DNA of 64,000 nt, taken from the NCBI RefSeq assembly GCF_004785955.1, contig NZ_ML214300.1, positions 299,223 to 363,222 on the forward strand. The letters are read 5' to 3'. The notes under the pieces were generated by a model. The model saw only the letters and a list, made by a program, of their open reading frames with translations. It was not told where the DNA came from and made no database searches. Made by a program: the position numbers and the translations under genes. The DNA comes from Halostella litorea. Lineage in GTDB: Archaea; Halobacteriota; Halobacteria; Halobacteriales; Natronoarchaeaceae. This document shows positions 17,144 to 26,029 of this stretch, piece after piece. How positions within the stretch are numbered: the stretch's first letter is position 1; every line of letters begins with the position of its first letter.

Positions 17144-18958
17144 CTACGCGAACAGCACGACCAGCGCCAGCGCGGCGACGAGCGTGAGGATCAGGACGCT
17201 GGTGCCGACGGTCGTGTCCATCGGGACGTGGCCCTCCTCGGCGTCGAGTCCGATCTCGGTCGTGTCCGCAGGGAGGCGGCCGGTGAGGCGGCGCGGGTCC
17301 CGCGCGGTCGCCATCGCGGCGGTCGCGACGGCGACGGCGGCGCGGTCGACGGCCGCGTACGTCTCGGTGACGCCGCGGACGAGGCCGCGGGTGCCGTAGA
17401 ACGACAGCGGCGCGTAGACGGCGTCGACGTCCGGGACGCGCCCGAGCTTCGACAGCGGCTTCTTCGTCGCGAAGAACCCGACGAGGCCGGCGGCCGCGAG
17501 GGCGACCCCCTCGGCGATGTGGGAGACGGTGTACGTGTGGTAGACGTGCGAGACGACCGCGCCGTCGGTCACGTCGAACGGCAGGAGGCCGAACAGCGCC
17601 CCCGGAACCAGGCCGAAGACGACGCATAGCGCGGCGACGGCGACCATCGCGACGCTCTGCCCGGCGTTGGCGTCGGCCACGTCCCCGTCGTACTCGCCGT
17701 GGAAGAAGGCGTAGTAGCCGAATTTGATGAACGACATGAACGTGCCGACGCCCCCGATGAGCAGGAGCCAGCCGAGGCCGGTGTGCCCCCCGAAGTGGAC
17801 GACGCCGTGGAAGTCGTAGTGGCTCGCCGAGATGACGATCCCCTTGCTGACGAAGCCGTTGAACCCGGGGAAACCGGCGATAGACAGCGCCGCGACGGTG
17901 AAGGCTGTCGCGGTGATCGGCATCTGCCGGGATAGGCCGCCGAGTTTCATCAGGTTCTCCCGGCCGGTGCGGTAGACGACGACGCCGGCGGTCATGAACA
18001 GCAGGCCCTTGTAGAGGATGTGGTTGAACACGTGGGCGAACGCGCCGGCCTGGGCGAGCGCGCCGCCGATGCCGACGCCGGCGACCATGTAGCCGACCTG
18101 CGACTGGATGTGGTAGGAGAGCAGGCGGCGCATGTCGTTCTGGAACAGCGCGAACAGCGCGCCGAAGACGGCCATCGCGCCGCCCATGTAGGCGATCCAG
18201 ACGTGTCCCTCCGGGAACGCGCGGTACATGCCGTACACGCCGGTCTTGGTGGTGTACACGCAGAGGAACACGCTCGCCGCGACGTGGGGGCGCGGGTACG
18301 TGTCCGGCAGCCAGGCGTGCAGCCCGATGAAGCCGACGTTGATGCCGATGCCCAGCGCCGCCATCGCGGCGGGCAGGCCGGCGGTGATGCCCGCAGTCGC
18401 CGGACCGCCCGGCACCGAGGCGAAGAGGAACGTCCCCACCTCGACGTAGTGCCAGACGATGGCGGCCATCAGCAGGCTCCCGCCGATGCCGTGCAGCAGG
18501 GCGTAGCGGAAGCCGGCCCGCACCGCCTCGCCGCCGTGGTGCCACACGAGCAGCGTGCTGGTGACGGCCATCAGCTCCCAGAAGAAGATGAGCGTGAGCC
18601 AGTCGCCGGCGAACACGGCCCCGAGGCTGGAGCCGACGTAGGTCAGTGCGTACGCCGTCTGGATGTTCTCCGCGCCGCTGTAGTACGAGTAGACGACGGC
18701 GGCGGCGCCGATGAGGCCGAAGATGGTCCCCATCAGCCGCGAGAACGGGTCGACGTTGAAAAGCACCGCGTCGAACCCGAGGAACGCGACGTCGCTCAGG
18801 TGCGCGCCCGCGGGCACGAGGTACGACCACGCCATGACGGCCGCCGCGGTCAGCGCGCCGAGCGCGTGGCCCACGCGCCGCGAAAGCAGCGGGAGCAACA
18901 GCGCGACGGCCAGTACCGGCACCGCGGGCGGGACGGCCGTGAACGCGAACTCGACCAT
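17144..18958 (-). CDS. Mrp/Mnh antiporter, proton-translocating subunit (NuoL/MrpA-D-like, third copy)
   Basis: A 604-residue polytopic protein of the NuoL/M/N and MrpA/D superfamily. Key features are the conserved glutamate in WELMAVTSTLLVW around residue 148, HAWLPDTYPRPH (TM lysine/histidine region) near 230 and the later HVFNHILYKGLLFM with its membrane lysine. These residues form the proton path in complex I and Mrp. It is the last of three such subunits in the operon; the ATG overlaps the preceding stop by one base (TGATG). The C-terminal 100 residues are more hydrophilic and end in one helix. Confidence 0.88.
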   Translation of the reverse strand: MVEFAFTAVPPAVPVLAVALLLPLLSRRVGHALGALTAAAVMAWSYLVPAGAHLSDVAFLGFDAVLFNVDPFSRLMGTIFGLIGAAAVVYSYYSGAENIQTAYALTYVGSSLGAVFAGDWLTLIFFWELMAVTSTLLVWHHGGEAVRAGFRYALLHGIGGSLLMAAIVWHYVEVGTFLFASVPGGPATAGITAGLPAAMAALGIGINVGFIGLHAWLPDTYPRPHVAASVFLCVYTTKTGVYGMYRAFPEGHVWIAYMGGAMAVFGALFALFQNDMRRLLSYHIQSQVGYMVAGVGIGGALAQAGAFAHVFNHILYKGLLFMTAGVVVYRTGRENLMKLGGLSRQMPITATAFTVAALSIAGFPGFNGFVSKGIVISASHYDFHGVVHFGGHTGLGWLLLIGGVGTFMSFIKFGYYAFFHGEYDGDVADANAGQSVAMVAVAALCVVFGLVPGALFGLLPFDVTDGAVVSHVYHTYTVSHIAEGVALAAAGLVGFFATKKPLSKLGRVPDVDAVYAPLSFYGTRGLVRGVTETYAAVDRAAVAVATAAMATARDPRRLTGRLPADTTEIGLDAEEGHVPMDTTVGTSVLILTLVAALALVVLFA

Positions 18959-20760
18959 CAGCCCATCACCCCCGTCACGACGAGGTCGACGATCCGCAGG
19001 AACACGGCCGCGTGCGGGACGACGCCGAGCAGTACCGCGCCCAGCGCCGCCGTCGAGATGGGGCCGAGCATGAACCACGTGCTCTCCTCGCCGAAGCCGC
19101 GGCGGTCCCAGCCGCCGGCCGGCGGGCCGCCGTGGTGGTCGTGGTCCCCGTGGGCGTCGTGGTGCGCGGGGCCCTCATCGGCGTGGTCCTCGTAGCTGTG
19201 GTGGTCGTCCGCCGCGTCGGTGACCGTCCCGTCCGCACCCGCGTCGTCGATGTGGTCGCTCGGGTTGCGGTCGACGGCGTACTCGCCCTCGTCCGCGCCA
19301 CCGTCCGCGTCGCCGTCGTCGGCCGGCCGTCCCCCGTCGGCGCGCGCCTCGCCGGGGCTGGCACCGCCGCCGGCCGGGTGGCCGCCGAACGGGTTCTCGA
19401 TGACGGGCTTTGCGTCCGAGTCGTCGGCCGTCTGGAAGAACGCCTGGTAGACGACCGGCCAGAAGTACGCGATGTTCAACACGCCGGAGACGAGCAGCGC
19501 GACCGCGAACACCGGGTAGCCGGCGCCGACGCTGCCGAGCAGGAGGTACCACTTGCTGACGAAGCCGGCGAGCAGCGGGATGCCGGCCATCCCGAGGCTG
19601 GCGACGCCGAACGCCGCCATCGTCAGCGGCATCCGTCTGCCGATCCCGGCCATGTCGCTGATGTCGTCGGTGTGGGTCTCGACGTGGATCGCGCCCGCAC
19701 AGAAGAACAGGGTGAGCTTCATGAACGCGTGGGCGGGGATATGGAGCAGGCCGCCCGTCAGCGCCAGCCCCGAGGCGTCGTACGCGCCGACGCCGAGGCC
19801 GAGCACGATGTAGGAGAGCTGGCTCACCGTCGAGTAGGCGAGCCGGCGCTTCAGGTTGTCCTGCCGGAGCGCGATGACGCTCGCGACAAGCAGCGTGAAC
19901 GCGGCCACGGCGGCCAGCACGACGCCGACGCCCAGGTCCGCGACCGTCTCCGGCCCGAACACGTCGAGGACGACGCGCGCGAGACCGAAGACGCCGCTCT
20001 TGACGACCGCGACCGCGTGCAGCAGGCCGGAGACGGGCGTCGGCGCGACCATCGCGTCCGGGAGCCAGGAGTGCATCGGCATCAGCGCCGCCTTGACGCC
20101 GAAGCCGCCCGCCAGCAGGGCGAAGGTGGCGCGGGCGTACGTCTCGTTGGCCGACGCCAGCCCCTCGATGCCGCCCGGCGAGAACGCGACGGTGCCGGTC
20201 AGCCAGTAGACGAGGACGGTGCCGGCGAGCACCGCGACGCCGCCGCCGAACGTGTACGTGAGGTACTTCCGGCCGGCGGCGCGGGCCTCGGCATCCTCGT
20301 CGTGGGTGACCAGCGGGTACGTCGCGACCGTCAGCAGTTCGTAGAACACGAACAGCACGAGCAGGTTCGACCCGAACGCGACGCCGACCGCGGCCGCCAC
20401 GCTGGCGGCGAAGGAGGCGAAGTACCGCGTCTGGGCGTGCTCGTCCAGCCCGCGCATGTAGCCGACGCTGTAGAACGTCGTGACGACCCACAGGAAGCTC
20501 GCGAGCAGGGCAAAGAGGACGCCCAGCGCGTCGGCCCGCAGCGCGAACTCGACGCCGAACACGAACGTCCCGAGGTTCGTGACGTAGACGGCGCCGTCGA
20601 GCACCCCCGGGACCATGCTCGCGACGACACCGAAGGTGGCGAGGGCGGCCGCGACGGACCAGCCCTCGCGGACGTTCGGCCGGCGGTGCGACGCGACGAT
20701 GGCGACGATGGGGAGCGCGGCCGCGAGAACCGCGGCGAGCGGTCTGAGTGAGTCTGTCAT
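18958..20760 (-). CDS. Mrp/Mnh antiporter, proton-translocating subunit (second copy) with His/Asp-rich loop
   Basis: A 600-residue NuoL/M-type subunit. It shows the glutamate motif FYELLTVATYPLVTH, the lysine-helix region GGFGVKAALMPMHSWLPDAM and HIPAHAFMKLTLFFCAGAI. Between the last core helices and the C-terminal helix is an insert of about 90 residues (roughly 459-548) that is acidic and then very rich in His, with many HH and HD pairs. Such loops can bind metals or protons, but that is inference. The start overlaps the next gene upstream by four bases, and ATG 20760 fits a normal subunit N-terminus rather than the much longer open frame. Confidence 0.88.
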   Translation of the reverse strand: MTDSLRPLAAVLAAALPIVAIVASHRRPNVREGWSVAAALATFGVVASMVPGVLDGAVYVTNLGTFVFGVEFALRADALGVLFALLASFLWVVTTFYSVGYMRGLDEHAQTRYFASFAASVAAAVGVAFGSNLLVLFVFYELLTVATYPLVTHDEDAEARAAGRKYLTYTFGGGVAVLAGTVLVYWLTGTVAFSPGGIEGLASANETYARATFALLAGGFGVKAALMPMHSWLPDAMVAPTPVSGLLHAVAVVKSGVFGLARVVLDVFGPETVADLGVGVVLAAVAAFTLLVASVIALRQDNLKRRLAYSTVSQLSYIVLGLGVGAYDASGLALTGGLLHIPAHAFMKLTLFFCAGAIHVETHTDDISDMAGIGRRMPLTMAAFGVASLGMAGIPLLAGFVSKWYLLLGSVGAGYPVFAVALLVSGVLNIAYFWPVVYQAFFQTADDSDAKPVIENPFGGHPAGGGASPGEARADGGRPADDGDADGGADEGEYAVDRNPSDHIDDAGADGTVTDAADDHHSYEDHADEGPAHHDAHGDHDHHGGPPAGGWDRRGFGEESTWFMLGPISTAALGAVLLGVVPHAAVFLRIVDLVVTGVMG

Positions 20761-22322
20761 GGTGAGAGGAGTGGGGGGAGGGTCTGTTCTAACACCTGTG
20801 CGTACTCGGTCGCGACGAGGCCGAGCGCGACCGACAGGACGGCGACCAGCGCGACCAGCGCGACGATCCCGGGGGTGAGCGCGGCCGACCCCTCGGCGTC
20901 GCCGCCGTCGGACCGCGGCGACCGGCGGCCCGAGAGCGGCCCGCCCGCGCCGTCGGCGACCGCCGCGTCGGGCGTCGGTTCGGCGGCCCCCTCGGCCGCG
21001 GCCGCCGCCGGGGCGGCGGCGAAGTACATCCGCTCTATCACCCGGGCGAAGTACGCGAGCGTCAGCAGCGTGCTCGCCAGGATGACGACCGCGATGGGCC
21101 ACGCCTCGGCCTCTACGGCGGCCAGCGCGATGTACCACTTGCCGACGAAGCCGACCGCCGGCGGGACGCCGACCATCGACAGCGCGAGGACGGCGAAGGA
21201 GCCGGCCAGCACCGGCCGCCTGCCGGCCAGCCCGCGGTACTCGGAGACACGCCGCGCGCCGGTCGCCGCGGCGATGGCCCCCGCGGCCAGGAACAGGCCG
21301 CCCTTCATGACGGCGTGGCCGAGCAGGTGGATCGCGCCGCCGACGAACGCCGACTCGGTCGCCATCGCGAACGCGGCGACGACGAGGCCGAACTGGGACA
21401 CCGACGAGTACGCCAGCATCCGCTTTACCTCGCTTTGCATGACCGCGAGGGCGCTCCCGGCGACGACGCTGACGCCGGCGAGCGCGACGACGAACTCCCG
21501 CGCCATCGGGACCTCCCGGAGGAAGTCGACGGTGAACACGGAGACGATCAGCCGCGCGATGGCGTACGCCGACACCGTCGACACCAGCGCGGCGACGAAG
21601 GCGCTGACGCTGTCGGGCGCGCCGGCGTACGCCTCGGGCTGCCAGGTGTGCAGCGGGAAGATGGCCGACTTGACCGCCAGCCCGGTCACGATCAGCCCGA
21701 ACGCGGTGAGGACGAGCGGGTCCGCGTACCCCACCTCCGCGAGCTTCGTCGACATGTCTGCCATGTTCAGCGTGCCGGTGGCGACGAAGGCGTAGCCGAT
21801 GCCGAGCAGGTACAGCGACGCGCCGACGGTGCCGACGATCAGGTACTTCAGCGCCCCGACCGCGGCCCGCCCGGAGTCGCCCGAGGCGACCAGCGCGTAC
21901 GCGGTCAGCCCGGTGATCTCCAGGAACACGTACAGGTTGAACACGTCGCCGGTGATGCTCATCCCGGAGAGCCCGGCGACCAGCAGGAGGTACTCCGTGT
22001 GGAACGCGGGCGTGTGCGGCCCGGCGACCCGCGAGTAGACGAGCACGCCGAGCGCGACGACGGCCACCAGGACGGCGACCGACGCCGACAGCCCGTCGAC
22101 GACGAGTTCGATGCCGTACGGGGCGGCGAAGCTCCCCACCTCGTACGACACCGTGCCGTCGCGGAACACCGTCGCCGCGAGCAGGCCGGCCATCCCGACC
22201 TGCGCGGCGGCGGCGACCAGCGCGACGGCCCAGGCGGCCCGCGCGCGCCACTGCCCGGTGACGAGCGCGATGACCCCGGCGACGATGGGGACCGCGACGA
22301 GCAGCGCCGGCAGGTCACTCAT
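20757..22322 (-). CDS. Mrp/Mnh antiporter subunit D (first copy)
   Basis: A 521-residue member of the MrpD/NuoN-M family and the most canonical of the three. It has FNLYVFLEITGLTAYALVA (membrane Glu), GLAVKSAIFPLHTWQPEAYA (Lys and the HTWxPEA motif) and GGAIHLLGHAVMKGGLFLAAG. In Mrp complexes MrpD couples proton movement to sodium export. A Gly/Ala/Pro-rich, acidic cytoplasmic loop near residues 435-480 precedes the final helix. Eight bases overlap mnhC, and the stop overlaps the next subunit as ATGA. Confidence 0.93.
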   Translation of the reverse strand: MSDLPALLVAVPIVAGVIALVTGQWRARAAWAVALVAAAAQVGMAGLLAATVFRDGTVSYEVGSFAAPYGIELVVDGLSASVAVLVAVVALGVLVYSRVAGPHTPAFHTEYLLLVAGLSGMSITGDVFNLYVFLEITGLTAYALVASGDSGRAAVGALKYLIVGTVGASLYLLGIGYAFVATGTLNMADMSTKLAEVGYADPLVLTAFGLIVTGLAVKSAIFPLHTWQPEAYAGAPDSVSAFVAALVSTVSAYAIARLIVSVFTVDFLREVPMAREFVVALAGVSVVAGSALAVMQSEVKRMLAYSSVSQFGLVVAAFAMATESAFVGGAIHLLGHAVMKGGLFLAAGAIAAATGARRVSEYRGLAGRRPVLAGSFAVLALSMVGVPPAVGFVGKWYIALAAVEAEAWPIAVVILASTLLTLAYFARVIERMYFAAAPAAAAAEGAAEPTPDAAVADGAGGPLSGRRSPRSDGGDAEGSAALTPGIVALVALVAVLSVALGLVATEYAQVLEQTLPPLLSP

Positions 22323-22695
22323 CGGCGCGCACCTCCCGGAGCACGTTCTCGTCTAACGTGCCGTACTCCGCGTAGATCCGGACGATGAGCGCGAGCGCCA
22401 CCGCGGTGAGGCTCACGCCGACGACGATGGCCGTCAGGATGAGCACGTGGGGCAGCGGGCTGACGTACTCGCCGGCCTCCCCGCCGTGGTGGACCAGCGG
22501 CGGGGCCCCGCCCTCGACGTACGCCGAGGTGATGAAAAACAGGAAGATGCCGGTCTGGAACACGTTCATCCCGATGACCTTCTTCACGAGGTTGGCGTTC
22601 TCTATCATCATGTACACGCCGATCCCCAACAGCAGGGCGACGGCGACGTAGTTGTAGCGCGTCACCAGCAGGTCGAACAGTCCGGCCTCGGTCAT
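22315..22695 (-). CDS. mnhC: Mrp/Mnh antiporter subunit C
   Basis: A 126-residue NuoK-like subunit with three hydrophobic helices. It shows the family IGVYMMIENANLVKKVIGMNVFQTGIFLFF, with a buried Glu in the first half, and LPHVLILTAIVVGVSLTAVALAL. It pairs with MrpD in the complex. Four-base overlap with the upstream mnhB and eight-base overlap with the downstream D subunit show tight operon packing. The start ATG 22695 gives the expected length. Confidence 0.94.
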   Translation of the reverse strand: MTEAGLFDLLVTRYNYVAVALLLGIGVYMMIENANLVKKVIGMNVFQTGIFLFFITSAYVEGGAPPLVHHGGEAGEYVSPLPHVLILTAIVVGVSLTAVALALIVRIYAEYGTLDENVLREVRADE

Positions 22696-23153
22696 GCCGA
22701 CCCCTCCTCCCCGTCGTTAGCGTCGAAGCCGCCGGCGACGAGGAAAAACAGGCCGACGATGACGCCCGTCACTATCGCGCCGATGCCGAGTTCGACGAGT
22801 TCGATGCCGTACTTCACGAGGCCGGGCGGGCCGTACTCGCCGTACTCGAGGAACGCGCCGCCGAGCGCCACCGAGCCGAACCCGATGGCGGCGAACGTCA
22901 CCACGCCGAGGCCGACGACGCCGAGGACCATCGCGGGGTTCAACCACTCCCTGACGGCCTCGATCCCGAACGCGAACGCGAGCATCAGGATGACGGAGCC
23001 GACGACGACGCCGCCCTGGAACCCGCCGCCGGCCGACTCCGCCCCGTGGAACATGACGAACAGGCCAAGCGTCAGGACGAACGGCGCGACGACCCTGACG
23101 GTAGTCATGATGATCGTACTCTCGACGTATGCGGGCTGGTCTTCGTAGCTCAT
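22692..23153 (-). CDS. mnhB: Mrp/Mnh antiporter subunit B (MnhB)
   Basis: A 153-residue MnhB-domain protein with four hydrophobic helices. It shows the motif FVMFHGAESAGGGFQGGVVVGSVILM around residues 35-60, almost diagnostic for MnhB, and a C-terminal GIELVELGIGAIVTGVI. ATG 23153 overlaps the stop of the upstream gene by four bases, which decides this start over the longer frame. The subunit is a structural part of the membrane arm between MrpA and MrpC. Confidence 0.94.
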   Translation of the reverse strand: MSYEDQPAYVESTIIMTTVRVVAPFVLTLGLFVMFHGAESAGGGFQGGVVVGSVILMLAFAFGIEAVREWLNPAMVLGVVGLGVVTFAAIGFGSVALGGAFLEYGEYGPPGLVKYGIELVELGIGAIVTGVIVGLFFLVAGGFDANDGEEGSA

Positions 23154-23683
23154 ACGAACTCCTCCTGTCGCAGGACGACGAGGACGGCGACACCCGCGGC
23201 GAACACGACCACGGCCTCGCCGAGCGTGTCGAAGCCGCGGTAGGCCGCCAGCACCGCCGTCACGACGTTCTCGATGTGCGTGTCTGCGTAGGCGTGTTCG
23301 AGGTAGTACCCCGTCACCTCGCCGGTCGTCACGGACGACTCGCTCCCGATGGCCGGCAGGGAGGGGACGGTGACGAGCAGCAGGGACGTCAGCGCGCCGC
23401 CCGCCGCGACGCCGCGCCAGCCGACCGACTCGAACAGGTGGTCGGTCGGCGGCCGGACCGTCCGGACGATGGTGAGCAGGAACAGTATCGTCATCACGCC
23501 CGCGCCGACCGCCGCCTCCGTCAGCGCCACGTCGGGCGCCTGCAGGAACACCCACAGGATGGAGACGGTGAGGCTGTACGCGGCGAAGGCGATGATCGCG
23601 CCGAGCACGTCCCGCAGGAGCGCGGCCGTCACGGCCGTCACGAGCACCGCGGCGAGCGTCGCGAGTTCCAGTACCGACACCAT
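23150..23683 (-). CDS. MrpA C-terminal-like subunit (DUF4040/MbhE-like)
   Basis: A 177-residue membrane protein with five hydrophobic segments. The central RDVLGAIIAFAAYSLTVSILWVFLQAPDVALTEAAVGAG matches DUF4040, the C-terminal domain of bacterial MrpA and the MbhD/E subunits of membrane hydrogenases. The last third, ending FDTLGEAVVVFAAGVAVL, corresponds to the following MbhE-like piece. So the part that is fused to MrpA in bacteria is here a separate subunit. It starts one base after the upstream mnhG stop and overlaps mnhB by four bases. Confidence 0.88.
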   Translation of the reverse strand: MVSVLELATLAAVLVTAVTAALLRDVLGAIIAFAAYSLTVSILWVFLQAPDVALTEAAVGAGVMTILFLLTIVRTVRPPTDHLFESVGWRGVAAGGALTSLLLVTVPSLPAIGSESSVTTGEVTGYYLEHAYADTHIENVVTAVLAAYRGFDTLGEAVVVFAAGVAVLVVLRQEEFV

Positions 23684-24000
23684 CAGCGCTCACCCTCCTC
23701 GTCGGCGGTCCACGGTTCGATCCCCTGGTCGTACGCCGCCCGGGTGATCGCGTGGGCGGCCGTCGGGTTCGTGATGAACATGAACAGGAGCAACAACACG
23801 ATCTTGACCGTCGGGACGCCGGCCCCGAAGGAGAGCGCCGCCGCGCCGAGCGCGAGCACCGCGCCGAGCGTGTCGCTCTTCGAGGCGGCGTGGGCCCGGG
23901 TGTACAGGTCCGGCAGCCGCAGCAGGCCGACCACCGCGACGAGGGTGAAAAAGACCCCGCCGGCCGCGAGGGCGACGACGGCAATCTCGGTCGGCGTCAT
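23683..24000 (-). CDS. mnhG: Mrp/Mnh antiporter subunit G
   Basis: A 105-residue subunit with three hydrophobic helices and the MnhG signature VGLLRLPDLYTRAHAASKSDTLGAVL around residues 24-49. The C-terminus ends in an acidic tail. It overlaps mnhF by four bases upstream. Its function in the complex is not precisely known, but it is required for assembly and activity in bacterial Mrp. Confidence 0.94.
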   Translation of the reverse strand: MTPTEIAVVALAAGGVFFTLVAVVGLLRLPDLYTRAHAASKSDTLGAVLALGAAALSFGAGVPTVKIVLLLLFMFITNPTAAHAITRAAYDQGIEPWTADEEGER

Positions 24001-24284
24001 ATGATACCCCCTCGCTCGACCGTGAACTTGGAGATGGCGATGCTCATCAGGAAGTTCAGCAGGGCGTAGATGAGCGCCACGTCGAGGAACCCGGGTTCGC
24101 CGAACGCCGCCGCCAGCAGGGCGATGATGACGACCGTGTTCGACCCGATGACGTTGACGGCGATCACCCGGTCCTGCATCGTCGGCCCCCGGGCGACGCG
24201 GTAGAGGACGACGGCGGTGAGCGTGGCGATGGCTCCCGCGGCGGCGACGAGCACGTCGCCGACAAGGCCGGTCACCGCGCTCAC
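23997..24284 (-). CDS. mnhF: Mrp/Mnh antiporter subunit F
   Basis: A 95-residue subunit with three hydrophobic helices. It shows the motif YRVARGPTMQDRVIAVNVIGSNTV (residues 28-51) and LDVALIYALLNFLMSIAISKF. It begins with a four-base overlap of the mnhE stop (ATGA) and ends overlapping mnhG. Length and helix spacing are as usual for MnhF. Confidence 0.94.
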   Translation of the reverse strand: MSAVTGLVGDVLVAAAGAIATLTAVVLYRVARGPTMQDRVIAVNVIGSNTVVIIALLAAAFGEPGFLDVALIYALLNFLMSIAISKFTVERGGII

Positions 24285-25312
24285 TCGTCGCTCACCCCCT
24301 CGCCGCGCTCCTTCGGGCTGGCGATCGCCGCCGCCTGTCGCCCGTAGAAGACGAACCGCACCGCACGCTCCAGCGCGCCGGCCAGGAGGTCCTTCCGGGC
24401 GGACCGCGTGAGCGTGTGGACGTGGAACTCCCGCCGGGAGACGTCAACCGTCAGCGTGCCCGGCGTCAGCGTGATGCTGTTCGCCAGCGTCGTCACGGGC
24501 ATGTCGCCCCAGACGGCCGCCTCGAACTCCTCCATCGACGGGTCGATCGGGAGCCGCGGGTGGAGGATGACGTATGCCAGCGAGACGTTCGCCTTCGCGA
24601 TCTCCCACAGCAGATACGGAGCGTACACCAGAAACCGCGCCAGCCGCCGCGGGCTCTGCCAGCCCGGCGGTTCCTTCAGGGAGATCCGCGAGAGGATGAC
24701 CGCGGTGACGAGCGCGCTCACCGCGCCCGTCGCGTAGTCAAGCCCCCCCGCGAAGCCGCCCAACACGTTGTAGAAGAGAAACGACGCGCCGAAGACGGTC
24801 GCGAACTTCGCCAGCCCGCCGCCCCGTACGAGCCGGGTCCGGCGCGTCGGCCGGTCGACGGGCGCTTCCTCGATGGTCAGGTCCGACCGCGACAGTTCGT
24901 ACTCCAGCGGCCGGACCATCGGGGCGCTCCCCGCCGGCGCGTACTCGGGGTCGACGATGATCCGGTCGAGCCCCTGTTCCTCCGCGTACTCCAGCAGCGC
25001 CCGGGCGTAGTCGACCGGGCTGAAGAGGTACGCGTCGCTCGCCCACACCGCCGTCTCGATGTCGACGTTGGGGGCGTCGTCGCCGAGGTCCTCGCGCGCC
25101 CACACCTCCACGCGGTCGAGAAGGGACTCGGGCTCGTCGAGTTCGGCCGGGTCGGCGACGCGGCCGGTGACCGGGTAGACGAAGTGCACGGTCGCGGCCT
25201 CGCCGGCGGCGGCCCGCTCGGCGGCCTGCCGAACCGCGTACGCCACCGTGTTCCGGAGCGTGATCGACTTCCCGACCGGAACCAGTATCCGAGCGCTCGG
25301 CTCCTCGGTCAT
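24281..25312 (-). CDS. mnhE: Mrp/Mnh antiporter subunit E with N-terminal USP-like domain
   Basis: A 343-residue protein and first gene of the operon. Residues 1-150 resemble a universal stress protein-like alpha/beta fold (RILVPVGKSITLRNTVAYAV, later GLDRIIVDPEY). Residues 170-320 are the MnhE domain (PPRLARF-type LARFLVYAPYLLWEIAKANVSLAYVILHP, then TTLANSITLTPGTLTVDV). Bacterial MnhE is about 160 residues, so the N-terminal part is an added cytoplasmic module, common in haloarchaea and possibly regulatory (inference). ATG 25312 is chosen because longer frames run into promoter sequence; a G-rich GGGGGACGG precedes it. Confidence 0.9.
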   Translation of the reverse strand: MTEEPSARILVPVGKSITLRNTVAYAVRQAAERAAAGEAATVHFVYPVTGRVADPAELDEPESLLDRVEVWAREDLGDDAPNVDIETAVWASDAYLFSPVDYARALLEYAEEQGLDRIIVDPEYAPAGSAPMVRPLEYELSRSDLTIEEAPVDRPTRRTRLVRGGGLAKFATVFGASFLFYNVLGGFAGGLDYATGAVSALVTAVILSRISLKEPPGWQSPRRLARFLVYAPYLLWEIAKANVSLAYVILHPRLPIDPSMEEFEAAVWGDMPVTTLANSITLTPGTLTVDVSRREFHVHTLTRSARKDLLAGALERAVRFVFYGRQAAAIASPKERGEGVSDE

Positions 25313-25616
25313 CCGTCCCCCGCGTCGACCGCCCGACTGGTCTGTCTCGGTTGCATGGTCGCTACTCGTTGTACCCTTACCGACCCGATGGAAAACTATT
25401 TTTATATCTGCCGCGCGGGCGTTGCCCGGCCGCGACCGCCGCGCCGCGGCCGCCGAGATCGGTAAGCCGGCCTTACCGGCCCGCTCGGCGGTACACGGCC
25501 GAGGACGGGCGTCGCCCGACGGCGTTCCGCCGGGCGCGAGCAACTGGTAAGTACCGGGCAGGCAGGTCGCAAGATCGCCTAAAGCCGTCGGGTGGTAACT
25601 CCGGCTTAGCGAACAC
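25313..25616. promoter_or_regulatory. divergent intergenic region upstream of the mrp operon
   Basis: On the minus strand ATATAAAAATA at 25397-25407 is the best TATA box in the window; it predicts a start near 25376 and a leader of about 64 bases before mnhE. Repeats of GGTAAG/CTTACC occur at 25375, in a 17-base dyad at 25461-25477 and at 25546-25555. A CCTAAAG near 25579 may serve the plus-strand gene at 25617. I see no gene in these 304 bases. Confidence 0.6.
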
Positions 25617-26024
25617 ATGGTCGCCGTAACGATCGCCGAACCACACGACGCAACGTTTGCGGAGGACTTCCGACTCGCCACGGCCGTCTCCGTCAGCTAC
25701 GACCGCCCCCACCCCGACGCGCGGGCCGACCGCGGCTTCCGGGTCCGCGAGGGGGACTTCTGGTACTGGGACGACCACTCCGGCCGCGAGTTCGAGGGGT
25801 TCGAGGTGCTGGAGTTGACCCCCCGCGGCGTCGTCGTCCGCTGGGTCCCCCACTCCGCCGCCGAGCGGTTCGCCCAGGAGGACCGCCCGGCCCACCGCCG
25901 CGACTACGACCACCTCTCCTACGACTGGCTCGGCGCCCTCGTCGGCGACGGTCGCCTCCGCGTCTTCGGGCGCGACACCGGCTTCGAGGGGAACTCGCCG
26001 GTGCCACACTCGCGGTACGTCTAA
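25617..26024 (+). CDS. conserved haloarchaeal hypothetical protein
   Basis: A 135-residue soluble acidic protein of unknown function. It is rich in aromatic residues (FWYWDDHSGREFEGFEVLEL) and Arg, with a beta-strand-like pattern through the middle and SYDWLGALVGDGRLRVFGR near the end. No catalytic motif is recognisable. It is divergent from the mrp operon and stands alone; a T-tract lies immediately after its stop. The frame uses codons as its neighbours do, which supports it as a real gene. Confidence 0.7.
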   Translation: MVAVTIAEPHDATFAEDFRLATAVSVSYDRPHPDARADRGFRVREGDFWYWDDHSGREFEGFEVLELTPRGVVVRWVPHSAAERFAQEDRPAHRRDYDHLSYDWLGALVGDGRLRVFGRDTGFEGNSPVPHSRYV

Positions 26025-26029
26025 CGACC

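Noticed and set aside
18958..22251. A single 1097-residue antiporter protein
   Set aside because: Only the last 600 residues are hydrophobic and family-like; the N-terminal half is a shadow of the gene at 20757-22322.
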